Assembly: GCA_021604825.1 (NCBI GenBank)
Contig: BQJS01000012.1
Coordinates: 1-42,154 of the forward strand
DNA: 42,154 bases
Direction of reading: 5' to 3'
DNA from: Phycisphaerae bacterium
Lineage (GTDB): Bacteria; Planctomycetota; Phycisphaerae; UBA1845
Below are positions 8,757 through 17,507 of this stretch, in pieces. The number at the start of each line of letters is the position of its first letter. Position 1 is the stretch's first letter. Made by a program: the position numbers and the translations under genes. The notes beneath the pieces are model-generated. The model was not told where the DNA came from, made no database searches, and saw only the letters and a program-made list of their open reading frames with translations.

Positions 8757-9356
8757 CCAACCTCGTCCTTTGCGTTATTGTCGATCTTCTGATTGCGGGC
8801 CAACCAGCCATCAAAGCCGCTTGGCGAAGTCGCGTATCTAACAGATATTCGCCCATCCCACAAAGGAATGCCCCACCATCGGCTATCGCGCTGACCGAAG
8901 CATCGAAACGCCGCCACGATTCCAACGTTGCCCCAAAGCACCACCGACGGCCGCTGCGTTGCCCAAACGCCACACGCCCTTACAATTCCAATGGTCCGAT
9001 AGCCGCAGCAACGCATCGCAGCGTTCTTATCTTCTTGCCAATCAAAGGGTTGGAAGATGGGTCCGGAAGCCGCGTTCAATCGGGGGTTACGGCCCACGGG
9101 TTGCAAATGGTTCCCATAGAGAGAAGCGAGGCCAATGAGCCCCAGGAGGCCAAAGGAGCCATCCAATGAACATCAACTGGTTCACAATCTATTGGTTCTT
9201 CAGACGCAAAGCGAAAGTCGCCTTCCTTACAGTGATGACCTACGCCGCGCTTTGCTGATTTTGAAGTCACCATCCGCGAGCCTCTGTTTCGTGGCGGCGA
9301 CGATCCGAGCTGTTTCCCTTCAAATCAGGAACGCTTAGCACTATGATCGTCCTGTC
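8757..9356. other. Divergent intergenic region with one candidate small ORF
   Basis: This 600-bp region between divergently transcribed genes must contain promoters for glyQS (minus) and the Sel1-repeat gene (plus). Longer open frames here look like random translation (Pro/Arg/Ser-rich, no ribosome site). The only attractive coding signal is a 30-codon ORF at 9166-9258, listed separately. Confidence 0.4.
9166..9258 (+). CDS. Candidate 30-residue small hydrophobic protein
   Basis: A 30-codon ORF with an unusually good ribosome site: AAGGAG at 9153-9158, 7 bp before ATG. The product has two aromatic/hydrophobic stretches around a basic centre: NWFTIYWFF, then RRKAK, then VAFLTVMTYAALC. This looks like a short membrane-associated peptide. 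It lies about 100 bp ahead of the Sel1-repeat gene, whose own start has a weak ribosome site, so it could also be a leader peptide. There is no homology I recognise, and a chance ORF is quite possible at this length. Confidence 0.3.
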   Translation: MNINWFTIYWFFRRKAKVAFLTVMTYAALC

Positions 9357-10895
9357 ATGTCTTTTCGCCGCCTATCCAAATTTCTTTTTGGTGATCGTCG
9401 CAGCGACGAGGCGACGAGTGTCAATGATCTTCAAGCTCTAACCGAACTGGCAAACCAAGGCGACGCAAGCGCACAGCACTCCTTGGGTGTTCACCACTAC
9501 AGTCAAGGCGAAATTCCCGAAGCAGCAAAGTGGTTTCAAAAATCCGCCGAACAAGGCGATCCTTCCGCCCAATTCGATCTTGGATACTTGTACGAGAAAG
9601 GCGAAGGCGTCTCCGCAAACGACAGCGAAGCCGTTAAGTTGTATCACCAAGCCGCCGATCAAGGCGAACCACGCGCGCAATTCAAACTTGGTAGCAAATA
9701 CCTTCGCGACGGCGACGACCCCGCAGGCGATAAGGAGTGGATCAAGCTCATTCGGCAAGCAGCCGGCCAAGGCCTTGCGGAGGCACAATTCAATCTTGGC
9801 ACCATGTACGCACACGGCGATGGCGTTGCAACTGATGAAACCAAGGCCATCAGTTGGTATCGGAAATCCGCTGAACAAGGGTACGACCAAGCACAGTTCA
9901 ACCTTGGAAAAATGTACGCGGACGGGAGAGGCGTTGCCCAAGACATGGGCAAAGCTCTCGAATGGATCAAGAAAGCCGCCGAACAGGATGACGCCCTTGC
10001 CCAGTTCACACTCGGCTGCATGTACAAGAACGGAGAAGGCGTTGCCAAGAGCGACGAAGAAGCGCTCAAATGGTGCCGAATGGCGGCACACCGCAACCAC
10101 CCGAACGCCCAGTACATTCTTGGCTACGCTTTAATGAGCGGTGATTGCGTGCCTAAGGACTTGGTCGAAGGAAAAAAATGGATACGGAAGGCGGCTGAGC
10201 AAGGCGACGTACGCGCGCAATTCATGTTAAGTGGCGAGTATTCGCACGACGGTGCCGACACCCCAGAGAACCGAGAGGCGATCGATTGGCTAATGAAGTG
10301 CGCCGAACAGGGATACGCTCCCGCGCAATCCAACTTGGGTTACATGTACTTTGCTGGTCTTGGCGTTGAGAAGGACTTGGCCAATGCAGCGATGTGGTAT
10401 AAGAGAGCCGCCAACCAGGGAATTGCTGCATCGCAAATAAACCTGGGGAAAATGTACGAAAACGGGGAGGGTGTTGAAAAAGACTGCACCGAAACATTCA
10501 ATTGGTTTCGCATGGCAGCCGACCAGAACGAACCCTATGCGCAGTACAAAGTTGGAAACATGTACTCAAAGGGTGAGGGTGTTGATCAAGACCACACCGA
10601 AGCGATCAAGTGGTTGTTCGAAGCCGCCAAACACGGCAACGTCGACGCGCTGGGGCAGCTAAGCTTGAAAGCTGCCAAGGGTGAAGGGGTTGAAGTCAAC
10701 AATGTCATGGCGTACATGTGGCTTACGCTGGCAGAAGATCTATCGCCCCCCTCACAATTGACCGAAGAATGGTTGGCATATCGAGCAATGCTCACAGAAG
10801 TCATGACCGACGAACAGATGCAAGAAGGCAGGAAAGTAGCGAAAGAGTTCGCCGAATCTCACCGACTTATTGATTTGGGCAAACCCGCCCATTAA
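9357..10895 (+). CDS. Sel1-like repeat protein (about 12 repeats)
   Basis: A 512-residue protein made almost entirely of ~36-residue Sel1-like repeats, an alpha/alpha TPR relative that forms a curved protein-binding scaffold. The recurring core AQFNLGxMYxxGxGV is seen about a dozen times, for example AQFDLGYLYEKGEGV, AQFNLGTMYAHGDGV and AQYKVGNMYSKGEGV. A more diverged block with VMAYMWLTLAEDL caps the array near residue 455. There is no signal peptide or membrane segment, so it is probably cytoplasmic; many Sel1 proteins are exported, which makes this worth noting. Degenerate repeats (AQYILGYALMSGDCV, AQFMLSGEYSHDGAD) lie mid-array. ATG 9357 has only a weak ribosome site. The partner is unknown. 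Confidence 0.9.
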   Translation: MSFRRLSKFLFGDRRSDEATSVNDLQALTELANQGDASAQHSLGVHHYSQGEIPEAAKWFQKSAEQGDPSAQFDLGYLYEKGEGVSANDSEAVKLYHQAADQGEPRAQFKLGSKYLRDGDDPAGDKEWIKLIRQAAGQGLAEAQFNLGTMYAHGDGVATDETKAISWYRKSAEQGYDQAQFNLGKMYADGRGVAQDMGKALEWIKKAAEQDDALAQFTLGCMYKNGEGVAKSDEEALKWCRMAAHRNHPNAQYILGYALMSGDCVPKDLVEGKKWIRKAAEQGDVRAQFMLSGEYSHDGADTPENREAIDWLMKCAEQGYAPAQSNLGYMYFAGLGVEKDLANAAMWYKRAANQGIAASQINLGKMYENGEGVEKDCTETFNWFRMAADQNEPYAQYKVGNMYSKGEGVDQDHTEAIKWLFEAAKHGNVDALGQLSLKAAKGEGVEVNNVMAYMWLTLAEDLSPPSQLTEEWLAYRAMLTEVMTDEQMQEGRKVAKEFAESHRLIDLGKPAH

Positions 10896-10951
10896 ATTCT
10901 GGCGCTTCCGACAAAACAGTATTGGGGTATGGACGCTAGTCCAAAGTACGA

Positions 10952-11629
10952 ATGTCTGACGAAGACAAATATCATCGACGCCATTTCTTCCGCGAAAGTC
11001 TTGCGCGGTTGGCTTCGCCGCTTGCTGACTTTCTTGAGAAGGATTCTGACGATCCGCCCAAGGTGCCCGACGTTTCGCATCGGCTGATTCGTCATCTCCC
11101 GCCCAAGCGCCCGCTGCGACCGCCGGGTGCGGTGCCTGAGTTGATCTTTGCCCGTACTTGCGATCACTCCGGCGAATGCGTGGAGGCGTGTCCGGCCAAC
11201 GCGATCAAACTTTCGATCGAATACTCCGACGAACCGACGCCGATCATCGAGGCGAGCATTACCGCCTGCGTCGTTTGCGACGGTTTGCAGTGTACCCAGG
11301 TTTGCCCTTCGGGTGCCCTTCGCCCATTGACTGCCGTTGAGCAGATCAACATGGGTTTGGCCAAAGTGAACGCGTCGGTTTGCGTTCGTCCTGCCGATTC
11401 CGGCGAGGCCACTGACGCCCCCGACTCCGACGAAAACCGAATCGAGACCCCAAGCCACCCGGCTACCGATTGCACGACGTGCGTCGATTTGTGTCCGCTG
11501 GGCGAAAAAGCCCTTCGATTGGACGGCGCTGGCCCGCCAACCGTGGACTATGCCGGTTGTGTCGGATGCGGCGTCTGCGAACAGCACTGCCCCACCGACC
11601 CCAAAGCCATCGTCGTCGAACCCCGATAA
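10952..11629 (+). CDS. Polyferredoxin with four Cys clusters (MauM/NapG/NapF-like)
   Basis: A 225-residue iron-sulfur protein, probably an electron carrier. After a basic N-terminal ~60 residues, four cysteine groups are visible: CDHSGECVEACPANAI, CVVCDGLQCTQVCPSGAL, CTTCVDLCPLGEKAL (a shortened group) and CVGCGVCEQHCPTDPKAI. The CxxxxxCxxxCP and CxxCxxxxxxxCP spacings resemble the NapF/NapG/MauM ferredoxin family, which bind up to four [4Fe-4S] clusters. An acidic, Pro-rich insertion (DAPDSDENRIE) separates clusters two and three. No twin-arginine signal is evident: an RRHFFRESLARL segment near residues 9-20 resembles the start of family members but lacks a hydrophobic core. There are no nap or mau genes nearby, so the redox partner is unknown. 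Confidence 0.85.
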   Translation: MSDEDKYHRRHFFRESLARLASPLADFLEKDSDDPPKVPDVSHRLIRHLPPKRPLRPPGAVPELIFARTCDHSGECVEACPANAIKLSIEYSDEPTPIIEASITACVVCDGLQCTQVCPSGALRPLTAVEQINMGLAKVNASVCVRPADSGEATDAPDSDENRIETPSHPATDCTTCVDLCPLGEKALRLDGAGPPTVDYAGCVGCGVCEQHCPTDPKAIVVEPR

Positions 11630-11839
11630 CGCTGAGAATCAAGGCATATGCTGGATTTTATGCCACCGGACGCCCGCATGAGCATCCTCGTTCCAAATCA
11701 ACGCCAAACAGTTGTCAAGAAGTTCCGATGAACCTAAGATCGCCGTTTCGGTTGGGCGCAGGATATGCGGTCACCATGTCGCGGGCCACGGTTGGTGGCG
11801 ACGCATTCGCCTGTAGATCTATCTTGAAGGAGTTAAGTT

Positions 11840-13066
11840 GTGGCATCTGATTCAAACGCTGGAAAGCACCTGTTTACGTCTGAGTCCGTTTCGATGGGTC
11901 ATCCCGACAAGGTCTGTGACCAAGTTTCGGACGCCATCTTAGACAGTCTCCTTGAGCACGATCCCAACGCCCGCTGTGCCGTCGAAACCATGGTGACGAC
12001 CGGCTTGGTCGTTTGCGCCGGCGAAGTTCGTACGAATAACGATGCGGCTGAGAAAGCCCTCGCCAACGCCGAAGACACCATTCGCGCGACCGTCGAGAAA
12101 ATCGGATACGACGATTCAGCCGGTGGATTCGACCATCGCAGCTGTGCGGTGCTTCGGGCCATTCATAGTCAGTCGGCTGACATCGCCCAGGGCGTTGACG
12201 AAGGTGCCGGCCTGCACACCGAACAAGGTGCTGGCGACCAGGGCTTGATGTTCGGATTCGCCTGTCGCGAAACCAAACCGCTCATGCCGCTGCCGATTCA
12301 TTTGTCGCATCGTCTTGTCGAGCAGTTGGCCCAGGTGCGACAATCGGGTGACATCAAGTGGCTCCGCCCCGACTCCAAGTCGCAAGTCACCTGCGAGTAC
12401 ACCGGTGACAGCCAAGTGTCACGCATCGAAACCATCGTCATCTCGACGCAGCACACCGAAGAGGTCGTCGGCAAAGATGGCAACATGACCGAAGACGCTC
12501 GCAAGAAAATCGTCGACCATGTCATCAAGCCCGTCGTCGAGCGCGACGCCCCCGGGTTGTGGTCGAATAGCATCAACTTTCACATCAATCCCACCGGTCG
12601 ATTTGTTGTCGGTGGACCGCACGGTGATGCCGGATTAACCGGCCGCAAGATCATCGTCGATACCTATGGTGGCCGAGGTCGCCACGGTGGTGGTGCGTTT
12701 AGTGGCAAGGACCCGTCAAAGGTCGACCGCTCTGCCGCATACATGTGTCGCAACATTGCCAAGACAATCGTCGCAGCCGGTTTGGCTGACCAAGCTGAAG
12801 TTCAACTCGCCTATGCGATCGGTGTGGCTGAACCCGTCAGTGTGTTGGTCGAATCATTCGGCACGGGCAAGGTCAGCGACGATAAGCTGGCGTCGGCTGT
12901 CCGCGACACGTTTGACCTGACGCCATCGGGCATCATCAATGGGCTCAACTTGCTGCGTCCGATCTACTTTGAAACTGCCCGTCACGGACACTTTGGCCGC
13001 GAAGAACCAAACTTCACTTGGGAAGCGACGCCAAAACTGGATGCCCTTGCCAAGGCAACAGGCTAG
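11840..13066 (+). CDS. metK: S-adenosylmethionine synthetase
   Basis: Makes S-adenosylmethionine from methionine and ATP. At 408 residues it is close to the family's usual ~385-400. Hallmarks in order: [21 protein letters not shown] at the N-terminus (methionine-binding His and metal Asp), [20 protein letters not shown] (the ATP hexapeptide GAGDQG), [18 protein letters not shown] and the P-loop-like [19 protein letters not shown]. The start is GTG at 11840 with a strong AAGGAG at 11827-11832. I looked for a SAM-type riboswitch in the 210-bp leader and could not identify one by eye. The gene stands alone on the plus strand, 280 bp before rnc. Confidence 0.97.
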   Translation: MASDSNAGKHLFTSESVSMGHPDKVCDQVSDAILDSLLEHDPNARCAVETMVTTGLVVCAGEVRTNNDAAEKALANAEDTIRATVEKIGYDDSAGGFDHRSCAVLRAIHSQSADIAQGVDEGAGLHTEQGAGDQGLMFGFACRETKPLMPLPIHLSHRLVEQLAQVRQSGDIKWLRPDSKSQVTCEYTGDSQVSRIETIVISTQHTEEVVGKDGNMTEDARKKIVDHVIKPVVERDAPGLWSNSINFHINPTGRFVVGGPHGDAGLTGRKIIVDTYGGRGRHGGGAFSGKDPSKVDRSAAYMCRNIAKTIVAAGLADQAEVQLAYAIGVAEPVSVLVESFGTGKVSDDKLASAVRDTFDLTPSGIINGLNLLRPIYFETARHGHFGREEPNFTWEATPKLDALAKATG

Positions 13067-13345
13067 AGCAGTACCAATCAATCCGTAACGCTGTGCGCCG
13101 TGTATTGTGGTATTGAAAAGGGGTCTGTTTGGCTTAACGCAGCCCCGCGACGCACCGATATAATAAAGACGTTTGCCGCAGCCGCTGTCGTGACACAACG
13201 TATGGCGGTTGCGGTCGTGTTTGTGCTCGTCCGTTCGAGTGTGTCCATTCAGACCGGTTCATGGCGAGGTTCGCAGGGGCGTTGATCCTTTAGGAGGGTC
13301 GCGATCCTTTGGGGAGTTCGCCACGGGCCTGTCAGGAGCCCAGCA

Positions 13346-14047
13346 GTGCCTCAATCCGAATTGCTGAACCGCGCCCAGGAACTTGCGGGCCATCGGTTCA
13401 CCGACATCGACCTTCTCGTCGCCGCTGTCACCCACGCATCCTTGGCGCCCAGCCGCCTGACCAGCAACGAACGCCTGGAGTTTCTGGGCGACGCCGTGTT
13501 GGGCATGATCACGTGCGACGAACTCTACAATCGCTATCCGGAAAAGCTGGAAGGTGAGATGACCAAGGTCAAATCTGTGGTCGTGTCGCGAAAGGTTTGC
13601 GCCAAAATTGCAGACGACATCGGATTGAGCGACCTCCTTCGATTGGGCAAGGGCATGACCGAAGGCAATGTCATCCCGTCGTCGGTGCGGGCGGGCGTGT
13701 TCGAGGCGTTTATTGCGGCGTTGTATTTGGACGCAGGAATGGATGCGACACGCGAGTTTCTGATTCCGCACCTGACCCGCCACATCGAACGTACCGTCAA
13801 ATCAAAAAACATGGAGAACTACAAGTCCACGCTTCAGCAGTACGCCCAAAAACAACTCAATTCCACACCGAGGTACGAATCGCTCGATGAAAAAGGGCCC
13901 GATCACAGCAAGTGCTTCGAGGTGGCGGTCGTGATTCAAGCCCGGCGATTCACGAGTGCCTGGGCACCCAACAAGAAAGAAGCCGAGCAGCAAGCCGCCC
14001 TGCTGGCGCTCAAAGAACTGAACCTCATCGCCGACGGCGAAGTATAA
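13346..14047 (+). CDS. rnc: Ribonuclease III
   Basis: A double-strand-specific endoribonuclease for rRNA processing and mRNA turnover. It has 233 residues, typical length. The catalytic domain carries the signature ERLEFLGDAVLG (with the conserved E and D) and the second acidic site in SVRAGVFEAFIAALYLDAG. A short linker leads to a C-terminal dsRNA-binding domain starting at NYKSTLQQYAQ and ending KKEAEQQAALLALKEL. The start is GTG at 13346, preceded by CAGGAGC about 8 bp upstream. There is no era or acpP next to it, unlike many bacteria. A palindromic repeat region follows the stop directly. Confidence 0.96.
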   Translation: MPQSELLNRAQELAGHRFTDIDLLVAAVTHASLAPSRLTSNERLEFLGDAVLGMITCDELYNRYPEKLEGEMTKVKSVVVSRKVCAKIADDIGLSDLLRLGKGMTEGNVIPSSVRAGVFEAFIAALYLDAGMDATREFLIPHLTRHIERTVKSKNMENYKSTLQQYAQKQLNSTPRYESLDEKGPDHSKCFEVAVVIQARRFTSAWAPNKKEAEQQAALLALKELNLIADGEV

Positions 14048-14090
14048 GTTTTGCTCGCGACCGATCGTGCGAGAGCACAGACAAATCCGT

Positions 14091-14119
14091 CACTCTCGAG
14101 CACGCGGGAGTCCAGAGTG
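14091..14119. repeat. Imperfect inverted repeat, partner of the following palindrome
   Basis: CACTCT at 14091-14096 pairs with AGAGTG at 14114-14119. The interior (CACGCGGGAGTCC) resembles one arm of the neighbouring dRS3-like element, so the two probably form one composite intergenic repeat. Confidence 0.45.
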
Positions 14120-14139
14120 AAACGGGCAACGCGCGACAT

Positions 14140-14166
14140 CTGGATTCCCGCGTGCGCGGGAATGAC
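14140..14166. repeat. dRS3-like palindrome
   Basis: The core at 14144-14163 is ATTCCCGCGTGCGCGGGAAT, which fits the pattern ATTCCC-N8-GGGAAT known as dRS3 in Neisseria; similar GGATTCCCGC...GCGGGAATGAC repeats occur in many proteobacteria. It lies about 100 bp after rnc. I saw no second clear copy in this window, so repeat status rests on family resemblance. Confidence 0.55.
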
Positions 14167-14241
14167 GGCAGTAAGCAAACCGCGAGGTTACGCGTGGCCC
14201 CAAAGTTAGGCGTACCCACGAATCTCACCGCCCGCCCATTA

Positions 14242-14281
14242 CAAAAAGACCCGCCCGCATCACTCGGAATGCAGGCGGGTA
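14242..14281 (-). terminator. Intrinsic terminator of the coiled-coil gene
   Basis: On the minus strand, ACCCGCCTGCAT and ATGCGGGCGGGT form a GC-rich stem of about 12 bp with one mismatch around a short loop (14249-14280), followed by CTTTTTGT. It lies ~50 bp beyond the stop at 14328. Confidence 0.85.
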
Positions 14282-14327
14282 TCGGCGTAACTCGTTGGTT
14301 GCTCCGTCTAAGCGGGTTCGGCTAGAC

Positions 14328-14606
14328 CTATTCCATATCCGGGTCGCTCTTGTTTCCTTCTTCGAGAATCTTGCGCATCTGCGTGTTCTCGCGACGCGTG
14401 GCTTCCAGATCGAAGAGGAGATATTTGATCGACAAACGAAGGAAGTCGATGCTCTCGTGCAGATTCGATACGGTCTGTTTGAGTTTCTGGTGACGCTCAC
14501 GCGTTTCATCAGCCAAGACCTGCAATTTCTCGCGATCATCGACCGGCAGCGTCCCGATTTCAGCCACCAACTCAGCCAGTTTCTTTTGGAAAGTGTTATC
14601 GTTCAT
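14328..14606 (-). CDS. Small coiled-coil protein of planctomycete type
   Basis: A 92-residue, almost wholly helical, charged protein. Heptad-like sequence runs from LAELVAEIGTLP through ERHQKLKQTVSNLHESIDFL to the C-terminal FDLEATRRENTQMRKILEE. The block LRLSIKYLLFDLEATRREN looks strongly constrained. From memory, short planctomycete proteins with this block are annotated only as hypothetical proteins or transcriptional regulators; I cannot verify that here. A longer frame back to 14732 exists, but ATG 14606 is clearly preferred because AGGAGG lies ~10 bp upstream on the minus strand. The gene ends in an intrinsic terminator and is monocistronic. Its role is unknown; a dimeric regulator or a chaperone-like protein would fit. 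Confidence 0.8.
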   Translation of the reverse strand: MNDNTFQKKLAELVAEIGTLPVDDREKLQVLADETRERHQKLKQTVSNLHESIDFLRLSIKYLLFDLEATRRENTQMRKILEEGNKSDPDME

Positions 14607-15223
14607 GATCTTTGCGCCTCCTAGGGCCGTCGCCAACTGCGACGAGTGCTTGATTGTACGTCGGGTCCACCCCAACGTTCCACTGGCAGCAAACGGCAAC
14701 GGCTGCTCTTCTCGTGGAATAACCCTCTGCAAGTTTGAATGGCCCCAAACCGGACAATCCTTTCACCGATTCATAACCATATAATTAACAGAGATTTACG
14801 AGTCGCAATTTCGGAGATTGGGCACGAGACAGAGGGTCGGGATGTATGTGCCTGTTGATTCAAAGAAACATCAATTCATACAACTAGGGCACATACGAAT
14901 GCCAAACTGTTGATTTTATTAAGGTTAGGTCAAGGTGAGTTGGATCGACAAGCACTGCACACATTATGTGCCGTATGGCATCACATGAATCTGCGGGCTT
15001 TGCTTTGGAATTATGCCCCGATGCTACCGGAGCATTCCGGTTATCGGAACCGGTTGGCTCGATGAAGATTAATGGCGCTAACCGATCCGCTTCATCACCA
15101 CGCAGCGCTTTGTTGGATTGCGTCAAAAAAAGCACCGCCGAAGAGATTCTTCGACGGTGCCTTGAATGTGCACATCAAAATCAAACCAGCGCCCAAATCG
15201 CGCTGATCATAGATCTCATTAGT
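14607..15223. other. Intergenic region with AT-rich island and terminator
   Basis: This ~617-bp region lies between two minus-strand genes. It includes an AT-rich island around 14774-14800 (a TATAAT at 14780-14785 without a good -35 partner) and the terminator of the DUF1573 gene at 15125-15160. No credible gene is seen. Confidence 0.45.
15125..15160 (-). terminator. Intrinsic terminator of the DUF1573-thioredoxin gene
   Basis: Minus strand: GCACCGTCGAAGAA pairs with TTCTTCGGCGGTGC around a tiny loop, with one G-U-type mismatch, and seven T residues follow directly. It lies ~65 bp beyond the stop codon at 15224. Confidence 0.9.
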
Positions 15224-16975
15224 CTACTTCTTTTCAGGCGCGTCCTTGCCCTTCTTTTCTCCGGCTGACACGGCGCGGATCTCGCCAGCTCGTTTGCCGC
15301 CCGTGACGACCGCTTGCTTCACTTCGAGCCCCGAAGCCTTCTTGACGACGACGTCCTTGGCCGCGATGCGGTTGGGCACTTTTTGGCTTGCTTTGGCGAG
15401 TTTCTTGCCGGCCAGCAGGTCGTCAATCTCTTTGGCCAATGATTTTTCGAACCCGGCTTTTGCGCCGACATGCACAGCCTCTACGTTTCCGGATTGCCCC
15501 ACGACGAACATCGTCGGGAAGCTTGTAACCTTGAACGGCTTGCCGGCTTTCTTCTCGGAATCCAAAATCAGCGGGATGCTGAGATTCATGTCCTTGTAAT
15601 GCTGGATGGTTTGCTCTTCGGTACGCCCGCGTCGGCCTGTGCGGTCGTCGAGATTGATCGCGTAGATTTTGGCGTTCTTGCCGGACGATTGCAGCTGTTT
15701 GTGAAGCTCTTCAACTTTCGGCAGTGCCTTCTTACAGAACCCACACCACGATGCATAGAAGAAGAGTACATCAACTTCCTCTGACTTTCCGCCAATGTTG
15801 ACCTCATCGCCCGCGATGGTCTTGAACTTGCCCGCGGGAGCAACTTTGCCAAGCATTTGAGTGGCTGGCCGCTTGTTCTTCCTGGCACGCGGTTTGGATA
15901 CCACTATCGGCACTTCAAGCTTGGGTGATTCCTTATCGTCAGTATTCAAAACAATTGACACGCCGTCCGCCGGTGGCGAATAGTTTGCAGGAATCGTCAC
16001 CGTCACCTCGTAACTCTTGCCTTCCTGGTAAGTCTTGACTTCGGTCAGCAGTTTGTCTGAGTCGGCCGTCGACGTTACGTCCAGGAGATTGACAGGGTCA
16101 TCACCATTGTTAGTGAAGCGCAACCGACGCTTCGACTGCGTCTTGGCTCCCTGTGCAACCCGCAAACTGTCAGGACGCAATTCCAATCGTTTCGGAACCA
16201 AAGCCAAACAGGTCACTTGAAGGTCTTTCTGCTTTGCGTGTCCCGTTAGGAGCTTGATGGAGTGACGATTGTTTCCGCTCTTGTAGGGTGGCTGGGCTTT
16301 GACGGTAAGTTCGTATTCCATGCCCGGAACAACTTCGGCGAGCTCGGCGCTGAAACAACCCTGGCTTGCATTGTCCGCGAGTTTGATGTCCAGCTTCTCA
16401 CCGGTGTTGTTACGCACCTTTAGCGTCTTGGTCATGACCGAGTCAGGCTTGAGACGACCAAACGTCGCAGCGTTCGGGGTGACTTCAACGAAGTGCTGCA
16501 CTTCACCGACAAGCTTCAAGATAGTCGACTTATTCTTGGGATCGTTCGTCGTAATCGTGATGGCTTTGGTGAATTTGCCTCGCAGTTTTTTTGTGGCAAG
16601 TCCGAATGAAAACTCACCGGTTTGCCCGGGAGCGATTTCGCTCGGGTGCTTGCCCTTCTTTGTGCAACCGCACGCCGGTTTGACCTTTGTGATCTTCAGC
16701 GGAGTGGCGCCCGTGTTCTTGATCATAAATGTGTGCTTAAGGTCCGCTCCCGTCCAGACCTTGCCGAAATCATGGACGGCATCGATCGGCGTAGCTTTGG
16801 GAGCATCGCCTGAAACCTCAACAGCCTTTTCGCCGGCCTTTAAAGCATCCGCATCTTTGGTCTGAGCGGTTGCAGCACTCGCAAACAGAAATGCCACCGC
16901 GAGTCCCATCGCAATGGACTTTGAGAACCGGACGGAAGTAGCTCCAAACCCATCCTTCAGTGCAGCAAAATTCAT
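15224..16975 (-). CDS. Exported DUF1573 - TlpA-like thioredoxin fusion
   Basis: A 583-residue protein with an N-terminal signal peptide (hydrophobic AMGLAVAFLFASAATA, likely cleavage near residue 37). A DUF1573 domain (about 62-160) carries HDFGKV and the PACGCTKKG motif (C102, C104). Beta-rich, Ig-like segments reach ~360. A thioredoxin-fold domain with WCGFCKKALPK (C411-G-F-C414) and a cis-proline region SFPTMFVV follows, and then a Lys/Ala-rich tail. The CGFC pair suggests thiol-disulfide exchange outside the cytoplasm, as in TlpA/ResA proteins; DUF1573 has no firm function. ATG 16975 follows TGGAGAT on the minus strand; the frame extends ten codons further without a better site. It is monocistronic, with a strong terminator. 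Confidence 0.88.
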   Translation of the reverse strand: MNFAALKDGFGATSVRFSKSIAMGLAVAFLFASAATAQTKDADALKAGEKAVEVSGDAPKATPIDAVHDFGKVWTGADLKHTFMIKNTGATPLKITKVKPACGCTKKGKHPSEIAPGQTGEFSFGLATKKLRGKFTKAITITTNDPKNKSTILKLVGEVQHFVEVTPNAATFGRLKPDSVMTKTLKVRNNTGEKLDIKLADNASQGCFSAELAEVVPGMEYELTVKAQPPYKSGNNRHSIKLLTGHAKQKDLQVTCLALVPKRLELRPDSLRVAQGAKTQSKRRLRFTNNGDDPVNLLDVTSTADSDKLLTEVKTYQEGKSYEVTVTIPANYSPPADGVSIVLNTDDKESPKLEVPIVVSKPRARKNKRPATQMLGKVAPAGKFKTIAGDEVNIGGKSEEVDVLFFYASWCGFCKKALPKVEELHKQLQSSGKNAKIYAINLDDRTGRRGRTEEQTIQHYKDMNLSIPLILDSEKKAGKPFKVTSFPTMFVVGQSGNVEAVHVGAKAGFEKSLAKEIDDLLAGKKLAKASQKVPNRIAAKDVVVKKASGLEVKQAVVTGGKRAGEIRAVSAGEKKGKDAPEKK

Positions 16976-17507
16976 GGTGATCTCCAATACCCTTTGATTG
17001 TTCAAGGTCTTCAGTTTTTGTTATCAATGTGAACGCACTTTAAGGGCACCAAACCGCGAAGTTCGCATTGCCACAAACCACGCCAAAGCACCCAGAAACG
17101 CCCACTGGTCAAGCCTACAAGAACGGCCAAACCCTCTTATATTCAATCGGTTCAGAACCGTTCAACCCTCATACGATGTTCGCACCTATCCGATGAATTG
17201 GCAATGCACGAGCGTGTAACGAGGTCCGGTCCAGATTCCTGCTTCAACGCTCTGGATCCCTGTTTTTGAAGGCGTTTTCAGCCCGCATGCAATCTGCCTC
17301 CGAGCCGCATCGTGCTCCCGAAACGCAGTAACGGGCGTGTAACTTCGATGTTACGTTGGCCGTCGCACGATCTCGCTCGACTGACCGCCCCATCCTTCGA
17401 CAGCAACGCCAACGCCCCGAATTCACAAACATGCCAGCGAACCTTATCATGCTCTCTCGGCTGCATTGGACGAATACTCTGTTTGATCTCAATTGACGAG
17501 GTGATTC
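16976..17507. other. Divergent intergenic region
   Basis: This 532-bp region contains the promoters of two divergent genes. Visible are a GGTTCAGAACC palindrome (about 17149-17159) and an inverted GTAAC/GTTAC pair near 17338-17355, either of which could be an operator. I recognise no gene. Confidence 0.4.

Noticed and set aside
8747..9169. 140-codon plus-strand frame in the glyQS/Sel1 gap
   Set aside because: Pro/Arg/Ser/His-rich random-looking translation, no ribosome site, and it overlaps the glyQS start.
11621..11633. 13-bp match (CCCCGATAACGCT) to the hairpin at 37923
   Set aside because: Matches of this length are expected by chance in 42 kb, and the copy at 11621 lacks the pairing arm.
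11630..11839. SAM riboswitch before metK
   Set aside because: I looked for the paired helices of SAM-I, SAM-II and SAM/SAH types and could not build one by eye. A covariance-model search would settle it.
11728..11850. Short ORF overlapping the metK start
   Set aside because: No ribosome site, and it overlaps the strong metK Shine-Dalgarno; the translation is unremarkable.
14774..14790. TATAAT promoter in the AT-rich island
   Set aside because: It points away from the neighbouring minus-strand gene, and no -35 hexamer lies at the right distance.
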